From Malurus cyaneus samueli (Eukaryota; Chordata; Aves; Passeriformes; Maluridae), in assembly GCA_009741485.1 (NCBI GenBank), contig CM019216.1, forward strand, positions 27,793,741-27,857,740: a stretch of DNA of 64,000 bases, in the 5' to 3' direction. Numbering within the stretch: position 1 is the first letter of the stretch; each line of letters begins with the position of its first letter. Below the pieces are notes generated by a model. The model worked only from the letters and a program-made list of their open reading frames with translations. It did not search any database and was not told the DNA's origin. Made by a program: the position numbers and the translations under genes. Shown here one piece after another: positions 14,691 to 25,858 of the stretch.

Positions 14691-17600
14691 CTTTGAAAGA
14701 AATGGGTAAAAAAATTCTATTGAATCAGGAAAAAAAAAGCATTTTACAAACACAGAACTGGAACCACAATTTCTCAGTCCTTTTTATCACTTCAGGTATG
14801 CACTTCAGGCTTTGTGTACTCTAATTTCTCACAGCTGCTGAAGCTTACTTGCATCTCCTTATCTAGGATGTTGTGAGTGAAATAAGTGTTTGTAGAAAGC
14901 ACTGAGGGAGGGGGCTGAGAGAACATAAAATCAAACATATACTGATTTTGATTCCTTCCACTGTATTCTGTATGAGAAGGGCAACAAAGCTGGTAAAGGG
15001 TCTGGAACCCTAAGTCCTATGGGGAGCAGCTACAGGTAATGGGGTGACTAATTTTGGAAAATTAAGGCTCAGGGGAGACCTTCTTGCTCTCTACAATTGC
15101 CTGAAAGCAGGATGTGGCAATCTGGGGGTCAGTTTCCTGTCCCAGGCAACAGGTGACAGGACAAGGAGAAATAGCCTTAGGTTGCACCAAGGGGAGGTTC
15201 AGGTTGGATATCAGGAAAAATTTCTTCACTGAAAGAGTGGTTAAGCATTGGAAAGAGCTGCCCAGGGAAGTGGTGGAATCACCATCCCTGCAAGTGTTCC
15301 AAAGATGAGTAGTTGCAGCATTTAGTGCTATGGTTTCGTTGACACAGTGATGTTTGGTCAAAAATTGGACTCAGGGATCTTGGAGATCTTTTCCAACCTT
15401 AAAGATTTTATGCTGCTCTTGTTCTGGGGAGAAAACCCAGTCTGTTTATCAACTATAGGGTTTGTAGTATACTTTTAGTGTAGCTACAGAACAGGATTCA
15501 TTGTACTTCACTCAAGTTATTTAAAAGCTGGGTCTCCAGCCAAGACTAGTGTCTACATTACCAATACAGTCAGTGCTGGGGGAAAACAAGCAACTCTGGA
15601 GAATAAGTCCCAATCTAGCAGGAAATACCTAAGAAAAAATAGTCTTCTGAAACTGCTTGTGAAGAGCTCTTTCCCTCATAAAGTACACCTACACAGTAAA
15701 ACTTTAAAGTTTGACTTTTGCATGGATAAAATTAAGTAAACAGAGTCCCAAATCCTAACTTAAAACTGTAGCTACTCACTGGTAATAACAGTATTAAAAA
15801 CATGCAGTAACATTTGTGCTTCCTGAAAACCTATTTTATCTGTGGCCTGAGTCTGAGCCCACACCCATATTGGCTCATACAATGTTTAAGTAAAATTATT
15901 AACAAATTATTTCTACTATTCACCTGGAATCATGCATCAGCATTTGTACCTACAAGCTTTCACCATGACAGGAGAACAAAATACTGCAAGAAAACGATCT
16001 GCAGCTTTAAGGTCAGAGGTATTAGGAAAGTGAGCACAAGATTTGAAAGGAGGTTTCGGTACAATTAATCTATATGACAGAAAATTCAGTGCAAACTTAG
16101 GATCTACATAATACCAATGAAAAGTAACTGATATAATTTGCTGAACATTGGGCCAAAGTTTGACTTAATGCATGTCTAAATCTCTCCAGATCAGCATTTA
16201 AATTAAAAATATCTAAATACATAGTATTTCATGTTTTGAGGATGGAGGGAAATCTTGTTATTTAACTTTCATACAGGTGTGGAGAATTTGATCTTTCTCA
16301 AAAAGAAATGTAAATACAAAGATAAGCCACTTGTTTTTTTCCAGGTGAGAAGCAGCGCTTTGGGATTGGGTGGAAATGCATTCAGTCGCATTCAGCAGTA
16401 GTTTGGAGTTTGGATCTTCTTCAAAACCATGTAAACTTGTATTTTCAGGGAATTCAACTATTTTAGTTCAACTGGTAATGAGTGAAAAGCAGAATTAAAA
16501 AAAAAAAGGGAAGGAGGAACGTAGAGATAGAGGCACAAATCAAGCATCAGCTATTTATTTTTCCCTTTTTTTCTGGCAGTCTTTGAAAAAAAACCTTTGC
16601 TTTCCCTAGAAAACAAAAGGATAAAGAGATTCCATAGCAATTCTAACAAGTGGAGTGCATGTCATTACTTACTCATTCAAATGCTGAAATCTTTCTTGCC
16701 AGTTAGCAGCTCGTGCTACATTTCCAGTTTTATCAATTAGTTTTATTCCAAAAAACTCCAACATCATTTTGTAAGCCAAAAGGAATCTTCTAATTGCTTC
16801 TTTTGTTTTCTTGAATTCCTAATAAATAAAGAATACATCCAAAATTCTAAGTGGCACTAAACCAAGTACTTCTGCATCGTATAAGACAAGTCTACATAAC
16901 AAAAAGCAGTTCTGTATCAAAATTAACGTAATGTTTTATATTGAATTCAATTTGTATTACCTCAATTTCATATGTAGTTAATTCTTTAGCATAGAAGTTC
17001 AGCCCTTGTTCCCTCAATGGGAAAAGCCTGTTAAAAGAAGAAGTGCATTATGGCTCAGTACATGAAGACTTAGTCAAATTAATGCTTTGAAACAGAAATA
17101 GGTAATAAATGACCAACCATTGTATGTAAGTGTGGTTATGTTCCAGTTTTTCATAGTCTCCTTTCCATTTATTTAGGACTTCTTCAATATAAACCCCTGC
17201 ATAAAAATAATTTGAAAAACAGTTAGGTAGCCATCAAAACCAGCACTCAGCTACTTAAAGTATATGGATTGTTAACATAATGACAGAAAAAATTAATTCT
17301 CTTTCACATAATAAGTGAAATAAGGTCTACTGTAGCCATAAATAAATTAATTTAATTTAAAATTAGTTACTATAACTTGGTTAAAAAATAAGGTATTTAT
17401 AAAATGTTAATATAAACAAAACCAACTGACTTATACTGGGTTGCTAACAAGGAAAGATATGTGACAATAACCTCTGTAAAATACATCTAAGAGTTCTCAT
17501 GTCATGGATCCCTTTATCACACTGACTGTTAATTAAGAAACTGCTTCCATAAAATACTGCACTGTGAATCACCTCATTGCTTTTACATGACAAAACTCTG

Positions 17601-20600
17601 CATCTATCTATCTGTCTGTCTGTCTATCTATTCACCCATCCATCCATCTATCTAATCTTTGTAGAACAAAGCCTCAACTCTTTATGAAATTTCCCACACC
17701 AGGAATCTCTCCAGCTTCAAATAACCTTATGTGGCGGCCAAGCATCACAGTGAGACTCTGCTCATGAAATTCACTCACAAGCACTTACCCAGGTACTACA
17801 CAAATACACAAAGTACATAAAAGCATGCTTTTTGTGACAATAACCTTGTTCCCAAACATGTACAATAACTTTCAGTGAATGAGCATGGTGTTTGTTTCTA
17901 TTCTGAGACCAACAACAGTTTCAGTACTGCTGCACAGCCTCTCCCAAAGTCAGACAGTGTAAGAGCAGCCTAAAAAACCCAAACTCCCATATAGATAGTC
18001 TCCTACTATCCATTTAAGATGCCTCTTCCCCCAGTGAAAATTTTCATTTGGGTCTCAATGGCAAAGGAGGACACACTTAATACTTTTATTTAAGAAATGA
18101 AGACCCAGATACACAGACTTGGGTCAAGGTGGTGGTTACTCTTTTCTGTTCTCACTACAAACTTCTGCATAACCAGAGCTCACAGCCAACTACACTTCAG
18201 TCTCCATGGCTTATCAGTTACTTTTTACATTACTAACTGTGGTTTTCTCCTAGGATACTATGAGAAATACTATTCTTTACAAATTTTTGGAGGGAAGCAC
18301 TCTTCTAGCTTTCACAATTATCTCTTCTTGTAGCTAATCCTCTTGAACTGCTCCTTCATTTTGAACTTTAAAGGACTTCTTTCCCACAACCTTTTCTGTC
18401 TTCTAGTTTCAGATCCATATGGTCCCCAGGTTCACACAGACCTCAGTGCCCTTCTCTTTTTTTTTTTGCATCTGTTCTCTGTGTAATGTCTCCCAAATCT
18501 GCCACTCCTTTACTGGCAATTCAGACCTATCTCTTCTTGCAGTCAAGCCAAAACACAGCATCTGCCTGTGGATATCTGGATAAAGCTCAAGTTGGTTAAA
18601 GAAAAGGTCTTATCTTTCTTTCACAACCTGAGTTATTTTCTCACTTGATAAGTATATTACCACTATCTTGTGGTATCTTCCAACTTTCCTGTAGGTACAT
18701 CTTCACATTCTTCTGTATAAAATTCCTTTCCATCCAGCTTTCTATCAGAACTCTCACATTTTGCATTCCAACATCCTTTTTCTTGACCTTGAAAAGCACT
18801 TTCTTGTCTTGCTTCCATCCACCCTGAATGCTCCTGAATGCAGCTGCCCTGAATGCTACCTTGAGTGCTGGTAAGATCATGTTTCTGGATTATCTTTTTT
18901 ATAGTGCCCTTTTTTTTTACTTTGCATTCTTCCATTGTGAAGCCCTGTTCTGTAAAATCAAACAAAAACTGTACACTTTCACTTCCAAAGCCTTTGTGAC
19001 CTGTCCCTTACTTATCAGAACCCATTTGTTGCTATGAGACTGATCCTGCTTCCAACAGGATCCTGCCTCAGAGGCAGCCTACACACCTCACTCCTGCACT
19101 CACTTCACTATTTCCTACCAAGCTGCTCTCATTCTAAGAGGATCTTTTTGCAAACATCTTCAAAGTAACCTTCTCACCATTCCTTAAAAATGCTGAAAAG
19201 CTTATTTTTGGCCTTCAATTTGTCTTTTTTGCTAATGGCTAAGCTCTCACGTGCTGAGACTCCTGTCTATCATCCTAACCCAGACTGCTTTATTGCCTCC
19301 TCCTGTTTCCCCATCTGTCTGCTACCTTCTTGTCTCTCATACATCGACTGCAAACTCCCTAGAGCCGGTCATCTTTCAGCTTCTCCTGTGTTTGTGCAGA
19401 ATGCTGGCTCTTGCTCCACTACCAGAACCATAGGGACATTGAGAAAGAGCTTTATTATTGTTATTACAATAATCTCATACAAGATAAAACCACATTTTTT
19501 CCCCTTGCACAGTTCTAGGGATAACACCCATAGATCCCTGCCACTCCTATTCAAGCAGCAACAGTTTGTGCAGTATAGTAGAACAACTTTAACTTTGTTT
19601 AATAAAAGATAATTCCACTCCTTAAAACAGAGGTACAAACAATGTCCTGTACTACTTCATGTTGATAATGTCTAAGAAAAGCACAACCTCCCTAGAGCAA
19701 AAGCTAACTCTGTTTTGAGCATAACCTGCTCTTGTGTCATCAATGTGCTACTCCAGCATGGGAGGTTCACGTTGTACAATACATTAATATACACTTTCAA
19801 TTTGCCACAATTATCACCACTGTGTCAAATTTGCTACTCTCATTATCAAGCATTCTTTTGTTATCACCATTGTTGTCTCAGATTACTCACCATCAGGTTT
19901 GAACGGGATTTTATTTTTGTAAAACCGGAGATTGCACAAGTCATTTTGATACCGAAGATCTTTAAAATTCTGCTAAAAGAAAGGAAACAAGACATTATCA
20001 CCCTACAAAAACCTATCCACACTATCCGGAAAAGTGATATTGGGTTGAATAATTTAAGGAGAAAAAAATGTCAGAGTTTTAGGAACTACAGAGTTCTACT
20101 CATGAACGTAAAGACTCAGTTTAAAGATCTGGAAGTTCTTTCTGGCTGGTACCTTCCCCTGCTGAGGCAGCAGCAAGCACAGCAGCACCCTCACTTCAGC
20201 CTCAAGGAACTTGACAGTCAAACAATCAGTCACCCAAAGTCTGTAATCTACCCTCTTTGATATTCAAGGCACAAACCTTTTCCTAGGCTCCCACCACAGT
20301 TCCCAGGCTTACACATCTGATGTGTTTGTATGCCCAGGAAAAAAGACATTGCTTCTCTCCCAGTAGCATACTTTGGGCCTCTGGATCAGCTTTTTGATTC
20401 TCATTTCTTGTACTTATTGGACAACACAAAGGTTTAAGAATGTTTTCTACCAAAAAGGAAATTTTAAACCATAACGTGTTCTTACTGGATACTGATGTCG
20501 GTACTTGTATAAATCTCTTGCTGCGTAGAAGCTTCTCTTTGGCTTGGCTGTCAGCTCAGTTCCATCACCACTCTGAAACAGTGAGAAAGCAGATAACCTC

Positions 20601-22209
20601 ACACAAATGTCCTAAATAGAGAATTTCTGTAATATTAAAGTAATTGCTTTTCATTATGGATTTCAGTAATGTAAACAAACATGAGTGCATGTATTTGCCT
20701 ACTCTTTGGTCAAACACTGAAAATTTCCTCCCTCAATACTTAACACAACACACTTTAAACGTAAGTAAAAAAAATTAATATAAAATACAAAAGCAAGACT
20801 AGGAATTATCCTTCCAATGTGGCTGAATTTGATTTAAATCAACAGGCTGATTGTCATTCCAAATGCAAGACTTCAAAGTAATCTGGCAAGTGCTAGTACA
20901 AGATAAAATAAGTAACTGAACTTGAAAATGCAGAGACACCACTATTTTAAGAAGAAAATCATACTGTTTGCAAAATAAAAGTCAATCCCTATGTGTCCAT
21001 AGACTTAATTACTATTATTGCACCCTGTGGAAGAAAATTAATAGTCAATCAAAAAAATTCATTCTACTCCTTGCAATATGCACTCAGGAAGCTAAAGTCA
21101 AGCCTAAAAGGGGAAGTTCATGACTACACTGGACATTTGCCATTCTTAATGCCCATCCCATGCCTTATCAATTGCACAATGACAAACAAGCAACTATTTT
21201 TATTCCTCCTTTCATAAGACCAACTCTGGCCATACCTGCAGGCAAAACACGCCTGCTTGAACAAGAAACACCCCTCGACACTTGGTTATCCGGCACTAGT
21301 ATCACCATGTGTCAAGCAGAAAAGGGAAACACGCTTATGCTTATTTAATTCTGCATGGTCTCGGAACCAAAACACAATACATCTAGCAAGCTAAAAAAAT
21401 GACCCAGCTACTCCACCCTACACTGTACTGAAACTCAAGTAAAATTATTGTCAGAGGAACACTTTATTTCTTTAAGGTCGGCATTTACAGAGATTCCTAA
21501 AGAACAAAAACTCGCTATGAAAATTCCTCACACCCACCGAGTAGTCACAAATCCATTGCTACATACGATCCCATATTCAGATTTTTATCCCGTTCAATTA
21601 AGAGGCCACGTTCAATGCTCCATTTCATTTAAAACACAGCCTTCCCTGGAAATAGCGGCTGTGGGAATGTCAGCGACACCAAGGCCTCGACTGTCTCCCA
21701 ATAATGACAGGGGAGGGGTTGGGAGAGATAAAAACGGGCTCGTCCCTACTGGAGACGCAGCGCTGGCTCTCCCCAGCCGCTCCGAGCGCTGGGCAGGTGC
21801 CGCCGGCAGCAGCCCGGGCCCGCGAGTGCCGCAGAGCGGTGGCAGTGGGGCTGCCCGGAGCGGGGCTCGGGCTGCCCGGAGCGGGGCTCGGCTCCGCCCG
21901 TCCCCGGCCGGCGGGGCGGCAGGGCAGGGCAGGGCGAGGCGGGGCCGCTCCCGGCGCTGGCGGTACCTGCTCGGGGCGGCGCGTCCGCCTCTGCCCGCTC
22001 CGCGTCCTCCGGCGCTGGCGGGCGGGCGGCGGCTCCCGGGCCGGCAGTCGGCGGCGGGCGCTCGGCCGGTTCTTCCCCGCCCCCGCGGCGGCGCACACCC
22101 CCCTGCCGCGGCTCCGCCGCCTCGGGCTCCGAGTCGGTCTCCCAGGTGAGTCGCAGTCCTCCACCGTGGTGGGCTCCTTGAAGCTGACCCCGCTCAGCAG
22201 GCTGCCCAT
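13931..22209 (-). CDS. OGFRL1: OGFRL1, opioid growth factor receptor-like protein 1 (7 coding exons)
   Basis: Spliced gene, join of complement exons 21967-22209, 20486-20572, 19891-19969, 17118-17196, 16961-17027, 16673-16818 and 13931-14690 (1461 bases, 486 residues plus stop TGA). All internal exons have AG/GT borders and the phases agree (0,0,1,2,0,2). The family is recognised from the OGFr_N domain, about residues 95-300, with stretches such as [55 protein letters not shown] and [19 protein letters not shown]. The tail from about residue 310 is low-complexity, Lys/Glu/Asp/Ser/Asn-rich and probably disordered. Mammalian OGFRL1 is about 450 residues (from memory), so the length fits. The close paralogue OGFR is less likely because the N-terminal [14 protein letters not shown] matches OGFRL1. 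Molecular role is poorly known; OGFR binds met-enkephalin, but this should not be carried over. Exon 1 shows a compensating double frameshift relative to the expected protein. Confidence 0.95.
14978..15414 (+). mobile_element. CR1 LINE 3' fragment inside OGFRL1 intron 6
   Basis: The plus-strand sequence follows the 3' part of avian CR1: the end of ORF2 (CTCAGGGGAGACCTTCTTGC, GAAATAGCCTTAGG, CAGGAAAAATTTCTTCACTG) and the 3' UTR motif TTGGAGATCTTTTCCAACCT. The terminal octamer repeat is decayed. It is 5'-truncated, as is usual for CR1, and lies opposite in strand to the host gene. It has no intact open frame. Confidence 0.9.
16673..16818 (-). CDS. OGFRL1: OGFRL1 coding exon 6
   Basis: 146 bases, phase 0 to 2, residues 186-233 plus two bases of a Glu codon. 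Acceptor TTTATTTATTAG, donor GTAAGT. It encodes [20 protein letters not shown], then [16 protein letters not shown] and [11 protein letters not shown] of the OGFr_N domain. Confidence 0.95.
16961..17027 (-). CDS. OGFRL1: OGFRL1 coding exon 5
   Basis: 67 bases, phase 2 to 0, finishing the Trp codon and reaching residue 185. Acceptor TTTTAACAG, donor GTAATA. It encodes [17 protein letters not shown] followed by TYEIE, near-identical to the mammalian protein as remembered. Confidence 0.94.
17118..17196 (-). CDS. OGFRL1: OGFRL1 coding exon 4
   Basis: 79 bases, phase 1 to 2, residues 137-162 with a split Gly codon at the start and a split Trp codon at the end. Acceptor TTTTTATGCAG; the donor is GTTGGT, weaker than consensus. 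It encodes [18 protein letters not shown] and then EHNHTYIQ. The intron that follows is only 90 bases. Confidence 0.94.
17600..17654 (+). repeat. Tetranucleotide microsatellite (CTAT/CTGT/CATC)n in OGFRL1 intron 3
   Basis: Runs of CTAT, then CTGT, then CTAT and CATC units make up about 55 bases. Compound tetranucleotide arrays are typically length-variable, so this is a likely polymorphic site. It is intronic, roughly 400 bases upstream of exon 4 in gene direction. Confidence 0.88.
19891..19969 (-). CDS. OGFRL1: OGFRL1 coding exon 3
   Basis: 79 bases, phase 0 to 1, residues 111-136 plus one base. Acceptor TTTTAGCAG, donor GTGAGT. It encodes [20 protein letters not shown] and then IPFKPDG, part of OGFr_N. 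A long plus-strand open frame over 19715-20260 is only the antisense of this exon and its intron flanks. Confidence 0.95.
20486..20572 (-). CDS. OGFRL1: OGFRL1 coding exon 2
   Basis: 87 bases, phase 0 to 0, residues 82-110. The acceptor reads TTTCAG and the donor GTAAGA. It encodes [12 protein letters not shown] followed by [17 protein letters not shown], the start of the conserved OGFr_N region. A second AG two bases further in (CAGAG) would break the frame with exon 1, so the first AG was chosen. Confidence 0.93.
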
Positions 22210-22565
22210 CGGCCGGAGGCCGCGGAGGCCGAGGGCTCGGAGCGGCCGGGCTGCCTACGGCTGCGGCATGGGCGGGCGGGGGCGGCGGCCGGGGCTGCTC
22301 CCCCGCCCGGCCCCAGCCCACGGACACGCGCGGGGCGGAGCTGGAGCCGCCGAGATTCCACAAGAAACACGCGCGCCCAGCCTGGCGGCGGGCACCGGGC
22401 AGTGCCGGCCGCTGGCACCGCGGGACGGGCGGGGCGACCCGGGCCACTCGCCCGCCGCCGCCCCGGCACCGACAGCCGTGCTCCAAGGGAGAGGGCGAGG
22501 CTCCCGCCGAGGGTGCGCCCCGCGGGGATTTCGCTGCCCGGAGGGGACCGCGCTGTCCCCTGGAG
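21755..22565. promoter_or_regulatory. CpG island with the OGFRL1 promoter and 5' UTR
   Basis: A sharp block of GC- and CpG-rich sequence in an AT-rich region covers exon 1 and about 350 bases upstream of the ATG. Sp1-type GC boxes are visible, for example GGGCGGGGC at 22427-22435 and a run of GGGCGG units at 22270-22285. No TATA box is evident, so this looks like a TATA-less housekeeping-type promoter firing leftward. The transcription start cannot be fixed by eye. Several long open frames in both strands here are an effect of the base composition. Confidence 0.8.
21967..22209 (-). CDS. OGFRL1: OGFRL1 coding exon 1
   Basis: Starts at ATG 22209-22207 and encodes residues 1-81, ending in codon phase 0 at donor GTACCG (21966 downwards). 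The first 21 residues, [10 protein letters not shown] then [11 protein letters not shown], match the OGFRL1 N-terminus. After that the open frame becomes Arg-rich ([11 protein letters not shown]), while the expected TWETDSEPE sequence lies one frame away. The frame returns at the last codons (PEQ, then SGD across the splice). GC content is very high, so both frames are free of stops. Confidence 0.85.
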
Positions 22566-22949
22566 GGTTAGGAGAAAAGCGAATGGGTGCGGGTGTTCAT
22601 CGGGAAGAGTGGGGCTGGTGGCTGCTCCAGAGCAGTGGAGGAGATGCTTTGTTCAGTGACAGAAGCGGCCGTGTCACCTGCACCGTGCAAGCTCCGGCTG
22701 TCCACTAGACGTGGGGAGGGTTGCGGTGAGGGGAACCGCAAGGTGTATGCGGGTACCAGAGAAGACAGGAATGGAGTGGGTAATGCTGTGATAACCAGCC
22801 ACTTTCAGCTGCTCCTAAAACTCCTGCGAGTTTGGGGATAAAACTGACATGATGTTTGAGGACAGACTTGGAGGTTCAGTGACTGTATTTTGGTTTTGGC
22901 TAGCACATGCCCTTTGGACAGAAACACTGCCAGGAGCGAAGAACTGATG

Positions 22950-23300
22950 GGTTGAAGGCTTAGCACATTGTTCCAGTGCCTATTCTCACCCTCATAACTA
23001 AAAATGTGTTCTGCATTTCTAACCTGGGTTGGTAGGCTTCAGTTCACTCTCAAGGATTTCTGCCCTCTCTTAATGACCATTCTGGTGTCTGGTGACTGTT
23101 CCTAATGATGAGTATTATCAAATCATCTCTGTCCTCTCCTTGGTAAACCAAACAGGTTGAGCTTCTTAAGCCTCTCGCCATAAATTACCTTTCGCATTCC
23201 CTCACTCATTTTTGTGCCTTTTTTCCCTGCTGTTGCTTGAATGTTTTAGCATCCTCTCCAAGTGCAGCTACCAACATTTTAAGTGGATGTCAGGATCATC
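22950..23300 (-). repeat. Probable ancient CR1-like LINE remnant
   Basis: Short pieces such as AAACAGGTTGAGCTTCTTAA, GCCTCTCGCCATAAATTACC and CACTCATTTTTGTGCC resemble the antisense of an old CR1 3' region (colleague motifs: agcctctcctcataggt, tcatttttgttgctctt). Divergence is high, borders are unclear and there is no open frame. It might instead be an older amniote element. It sits about 700 bases upstream of the OGFRL1 CpG island. Confidence 0.4.
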
Positions 23301-24589
23301 AATATAAAGGTGATTTCATCTATATATTCTTGATTCCTTGTCCACTCTATAAACTGAAAGATGATTTTAACTCAAATTGCCACAGTGTCATGCTTAGATG
23401 CACTCATGTCACTCTCATACATAACCTTCCTGCAGGTTCATTTGAAGTGTGTTAGCTGCACACACTGAAACCAAGGACAAGAAATTACAGGGAATGCCCT
23501 GGGTTGTCAGGCCTTGTTTCAGGCAAGTTTATTTGCAGTAGCAGCTCACCTAGATGGAGTCACAGCTGCGTGCTGAGCTGTGAACCTGTCATACAGCTCA
23601 GTCTGCCTCTGCTGCCCATGTTCCTACTGCCTCCCACCGTCACCTGCCTTGGCCAAGACATTCTGCTCCTCCTCCTCCTCTGCTCTTCGTGGAGATTAAT
23701 GAATCCCATTCATCCTTTCCAATATCCTTTAGTCACCATTATGCCAGCTGCTTCCCTCTTCAGGATCCAACTACCATTCCCACTCAGTCCAAGACCAAAG
23801 CTGGTGACCCAAGCCCAGACACCCCTCCCACCCCGAGCCCTGTAGATTTTTGAGGTCTAATGGAACTTTTTTGATACGTGATATTAAGGAATGCATGTAG
23901 CATACAGGAAAGCTCAGTCTCATTCTTGCCAGTGGACATAATTTTAATGAAGAATAAAAAATTCCCATCATGCAGGCACAAGAAAGGTTATAAGAGGGCA
24001 AGCAGTCAGACTAGATGCTAGAGCTGCAGCTGGGGGAGCGGTGTCTTTTATAACACTCATGCTTATGTATCTCATTTTTGGAGAGTTCCCTCTTCTTTGA
24101 CCTTATTTGGAGGAAAGGCAGATTTCTTTCCCACTTCCACAGTATCTCCTCCCATGCTGTTGGCAAAGTTTGAAGGAACTGACTTAAGAAATTCTGGTAT
24201 CTGGAACACATTTTTCTTGTCTACCTGCTGACCAGCTACTTCCATTGTCCAGCATTTACTGGTCCAGTACAGACCACCTCTGCTTCCTCTCCCCTGCTCC
24301 AGCTTTTGTCAATGTTCCCTCATGCTGATTGTGTTTATACTATGGGCAGTGGAGCCTTGAAAGCATGCATTGTATAAGCATCAAAAACCAGATTAAGGTT
24401 TTGATGATATTCAATTTGCATGGTAGTGAATCCCACAAACTAAAGATCTTCCTGCAAGAAAGCTCAGTTTTTTGTGCAACTAACTGCACATTATTATAGA
24501 AAGCTCAGTTTTACCTGAAGAGCAAGGCTGTCAGCCAAGTCTCAAAGCTGTCAGCCAAATCTCATCACAGAATTTTAGATGAATTTTTA

Positions 24590-25858
24590 AAAGATCTGGA
24601 TCTCAGAGCACTGATAAGAACTCAGAGTCAAACTGGTGGGAGAGCTCTGTAAGCCACTCCCCATCATTTGTCATCAGTTCTGGTTAATCGGGGAGGTCCC
24701 AGATGACTGGAGGTTAATCAATATGATGCCCACCTACAAAAAGAGTTGGAAGAAGGAACCTGGGAATTACAGGCCTGTCAGCCTGGCCCTGGTGCCAGGG
24801 AAGGTTATGGAGCAGATAATCTTGAGTGCTGTCATAAAGCACATACAAGACAAGATCCAGGGGATTAGACCTAGCCAGTCTGGGTTTAGGGAAGTCAGGT
24901 CCTCCTTGACCAACCTAATCTCCTTTAATGATCAGGTGACTCGCCTAGTGGGTGAGGGCTCTGGGTGTTGTCTACCTCAATACTGTCTCCCACAGCATCC
25001 TCCTGGAGGAGCTGTCAGCCCATGGTCTGGACAGGTGCACTCTTCGCTGGGTTAAGATTTGTCTGGATGGCCAGACCCAGAGAGTGGTGCTGAATAGAGT
25101 CACATTGAGCTGTCAGACAGCCTTCAGTGGGGTTTCCCAGGGCTCAATATTGGGCCAGCTCTCTTTAATGTCTTTATTGATGATCTGGACAAGGGGATCA
25201 AGTGTACCCTCAGTAAATTCACAGATGACACCAAGTTGGGTGACAGTGTTGGACTGCTGGAGGGCAGGAAGGCTCTGCAGACGGATCTGGACAGGCTGGA
25301 TCCATGGGCCAAGGCCAATTGTGTGAGGTTCAACAAGGCCAAGTGCTGGATCCTGCCCTTGGGTCACAACAACCCCAGGCAGTGCCACAGGCTGGGGACA
25401 GAGTGCCTGGAAAGCTGCCCAGGGAAAAGGACCTGGGAGTGCTGAGTGACAGAGGCTGAACACGAGCCAGGTGTGCCCAGGTGGCCAAGAAGGCCAATGG
25501 CATCCTGGCCTGGATCAGAAATTACATGGCCAGCAGGACCAGGGCAGGGATTGGCTCTGGTGAGGCCACACCTCGAGTCCTGTGTCCAGTTCTGGGTGCC
25601 TCACTACAAGGACATTGAGGGGCTGGAGTGAGTGCAGAGCAAGGCAGTAAAGCTGGTGAAGGATCTAGAGATTAAATGCTATGAGGAACTGGGGTTGTTC
25701 AGCCTGGAGAAAAGAAGCCTCAGGGGAGACCTTATCACTCTATAACTGTCTGAAAGGAGGTTGCAGCCAGGTGGGGGTCGGTCTCTTCTCCCAAGCAACA
25801 AGTGACAGGACAAGAGGAAATGGCTTCAAGCTGTAGCAGGGAAGGTAAACTTTGGATG
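24590..25858 (+). mobile_element. CR1 LINE, decayed reverse transcriptase ORF2 portion
   Basis: About 1.27 kb of CR1 ORF2 in sense orientation, broken over several frames. Recognisable pieces are PDDWRLINMMPTYKK and GNYRPVSL at 24700-24790, TVSHSILLEELSAHGL near 24985-25030, GVSQGSILG at about 25130, KFTDDTKLG at about 25217 (the catalytic FADD box changed to FTDD), and VRFNKAKC near 25325. The 3' UTR and terminal repeats are missing: similarity stops at about 25858. Frameshifts and stops make it inactive. It is the longest single transposon piece in the window. Confidence 0.93.

Noticed and set aside
19715..20260. 181-codon plus-strand open frame
   Set aside because: It is antisense to OGFRL1 exon 3 and adjoining intron, with no recognisable domain.
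21746..22486. 246-codon minus-strand open frame over the CpG island
   Set aside because: It contains the shifted TWETDSEPE segment of OGFRL1 but begins far upstream of the conserved ATG and has no frame-compatible splice to exon 2. It is treated as the out-of-frame remainder of exon 1.
21704..22708. 334-codon plus-strand open frame
   Set aside because: It lies in the CpG island antisense to OGFRL1 exon 1 and promoter. It is Arg/Gly/Pro/Ala-rich in the manner of GC-driven open frames, and other frames there are equally open.
24952..25631. Several open frames of 60-124 codons as separate genes
   Set aside because: All are pieces of the decayed CR1 reverse transcriptase in shifted frames or its antisense.
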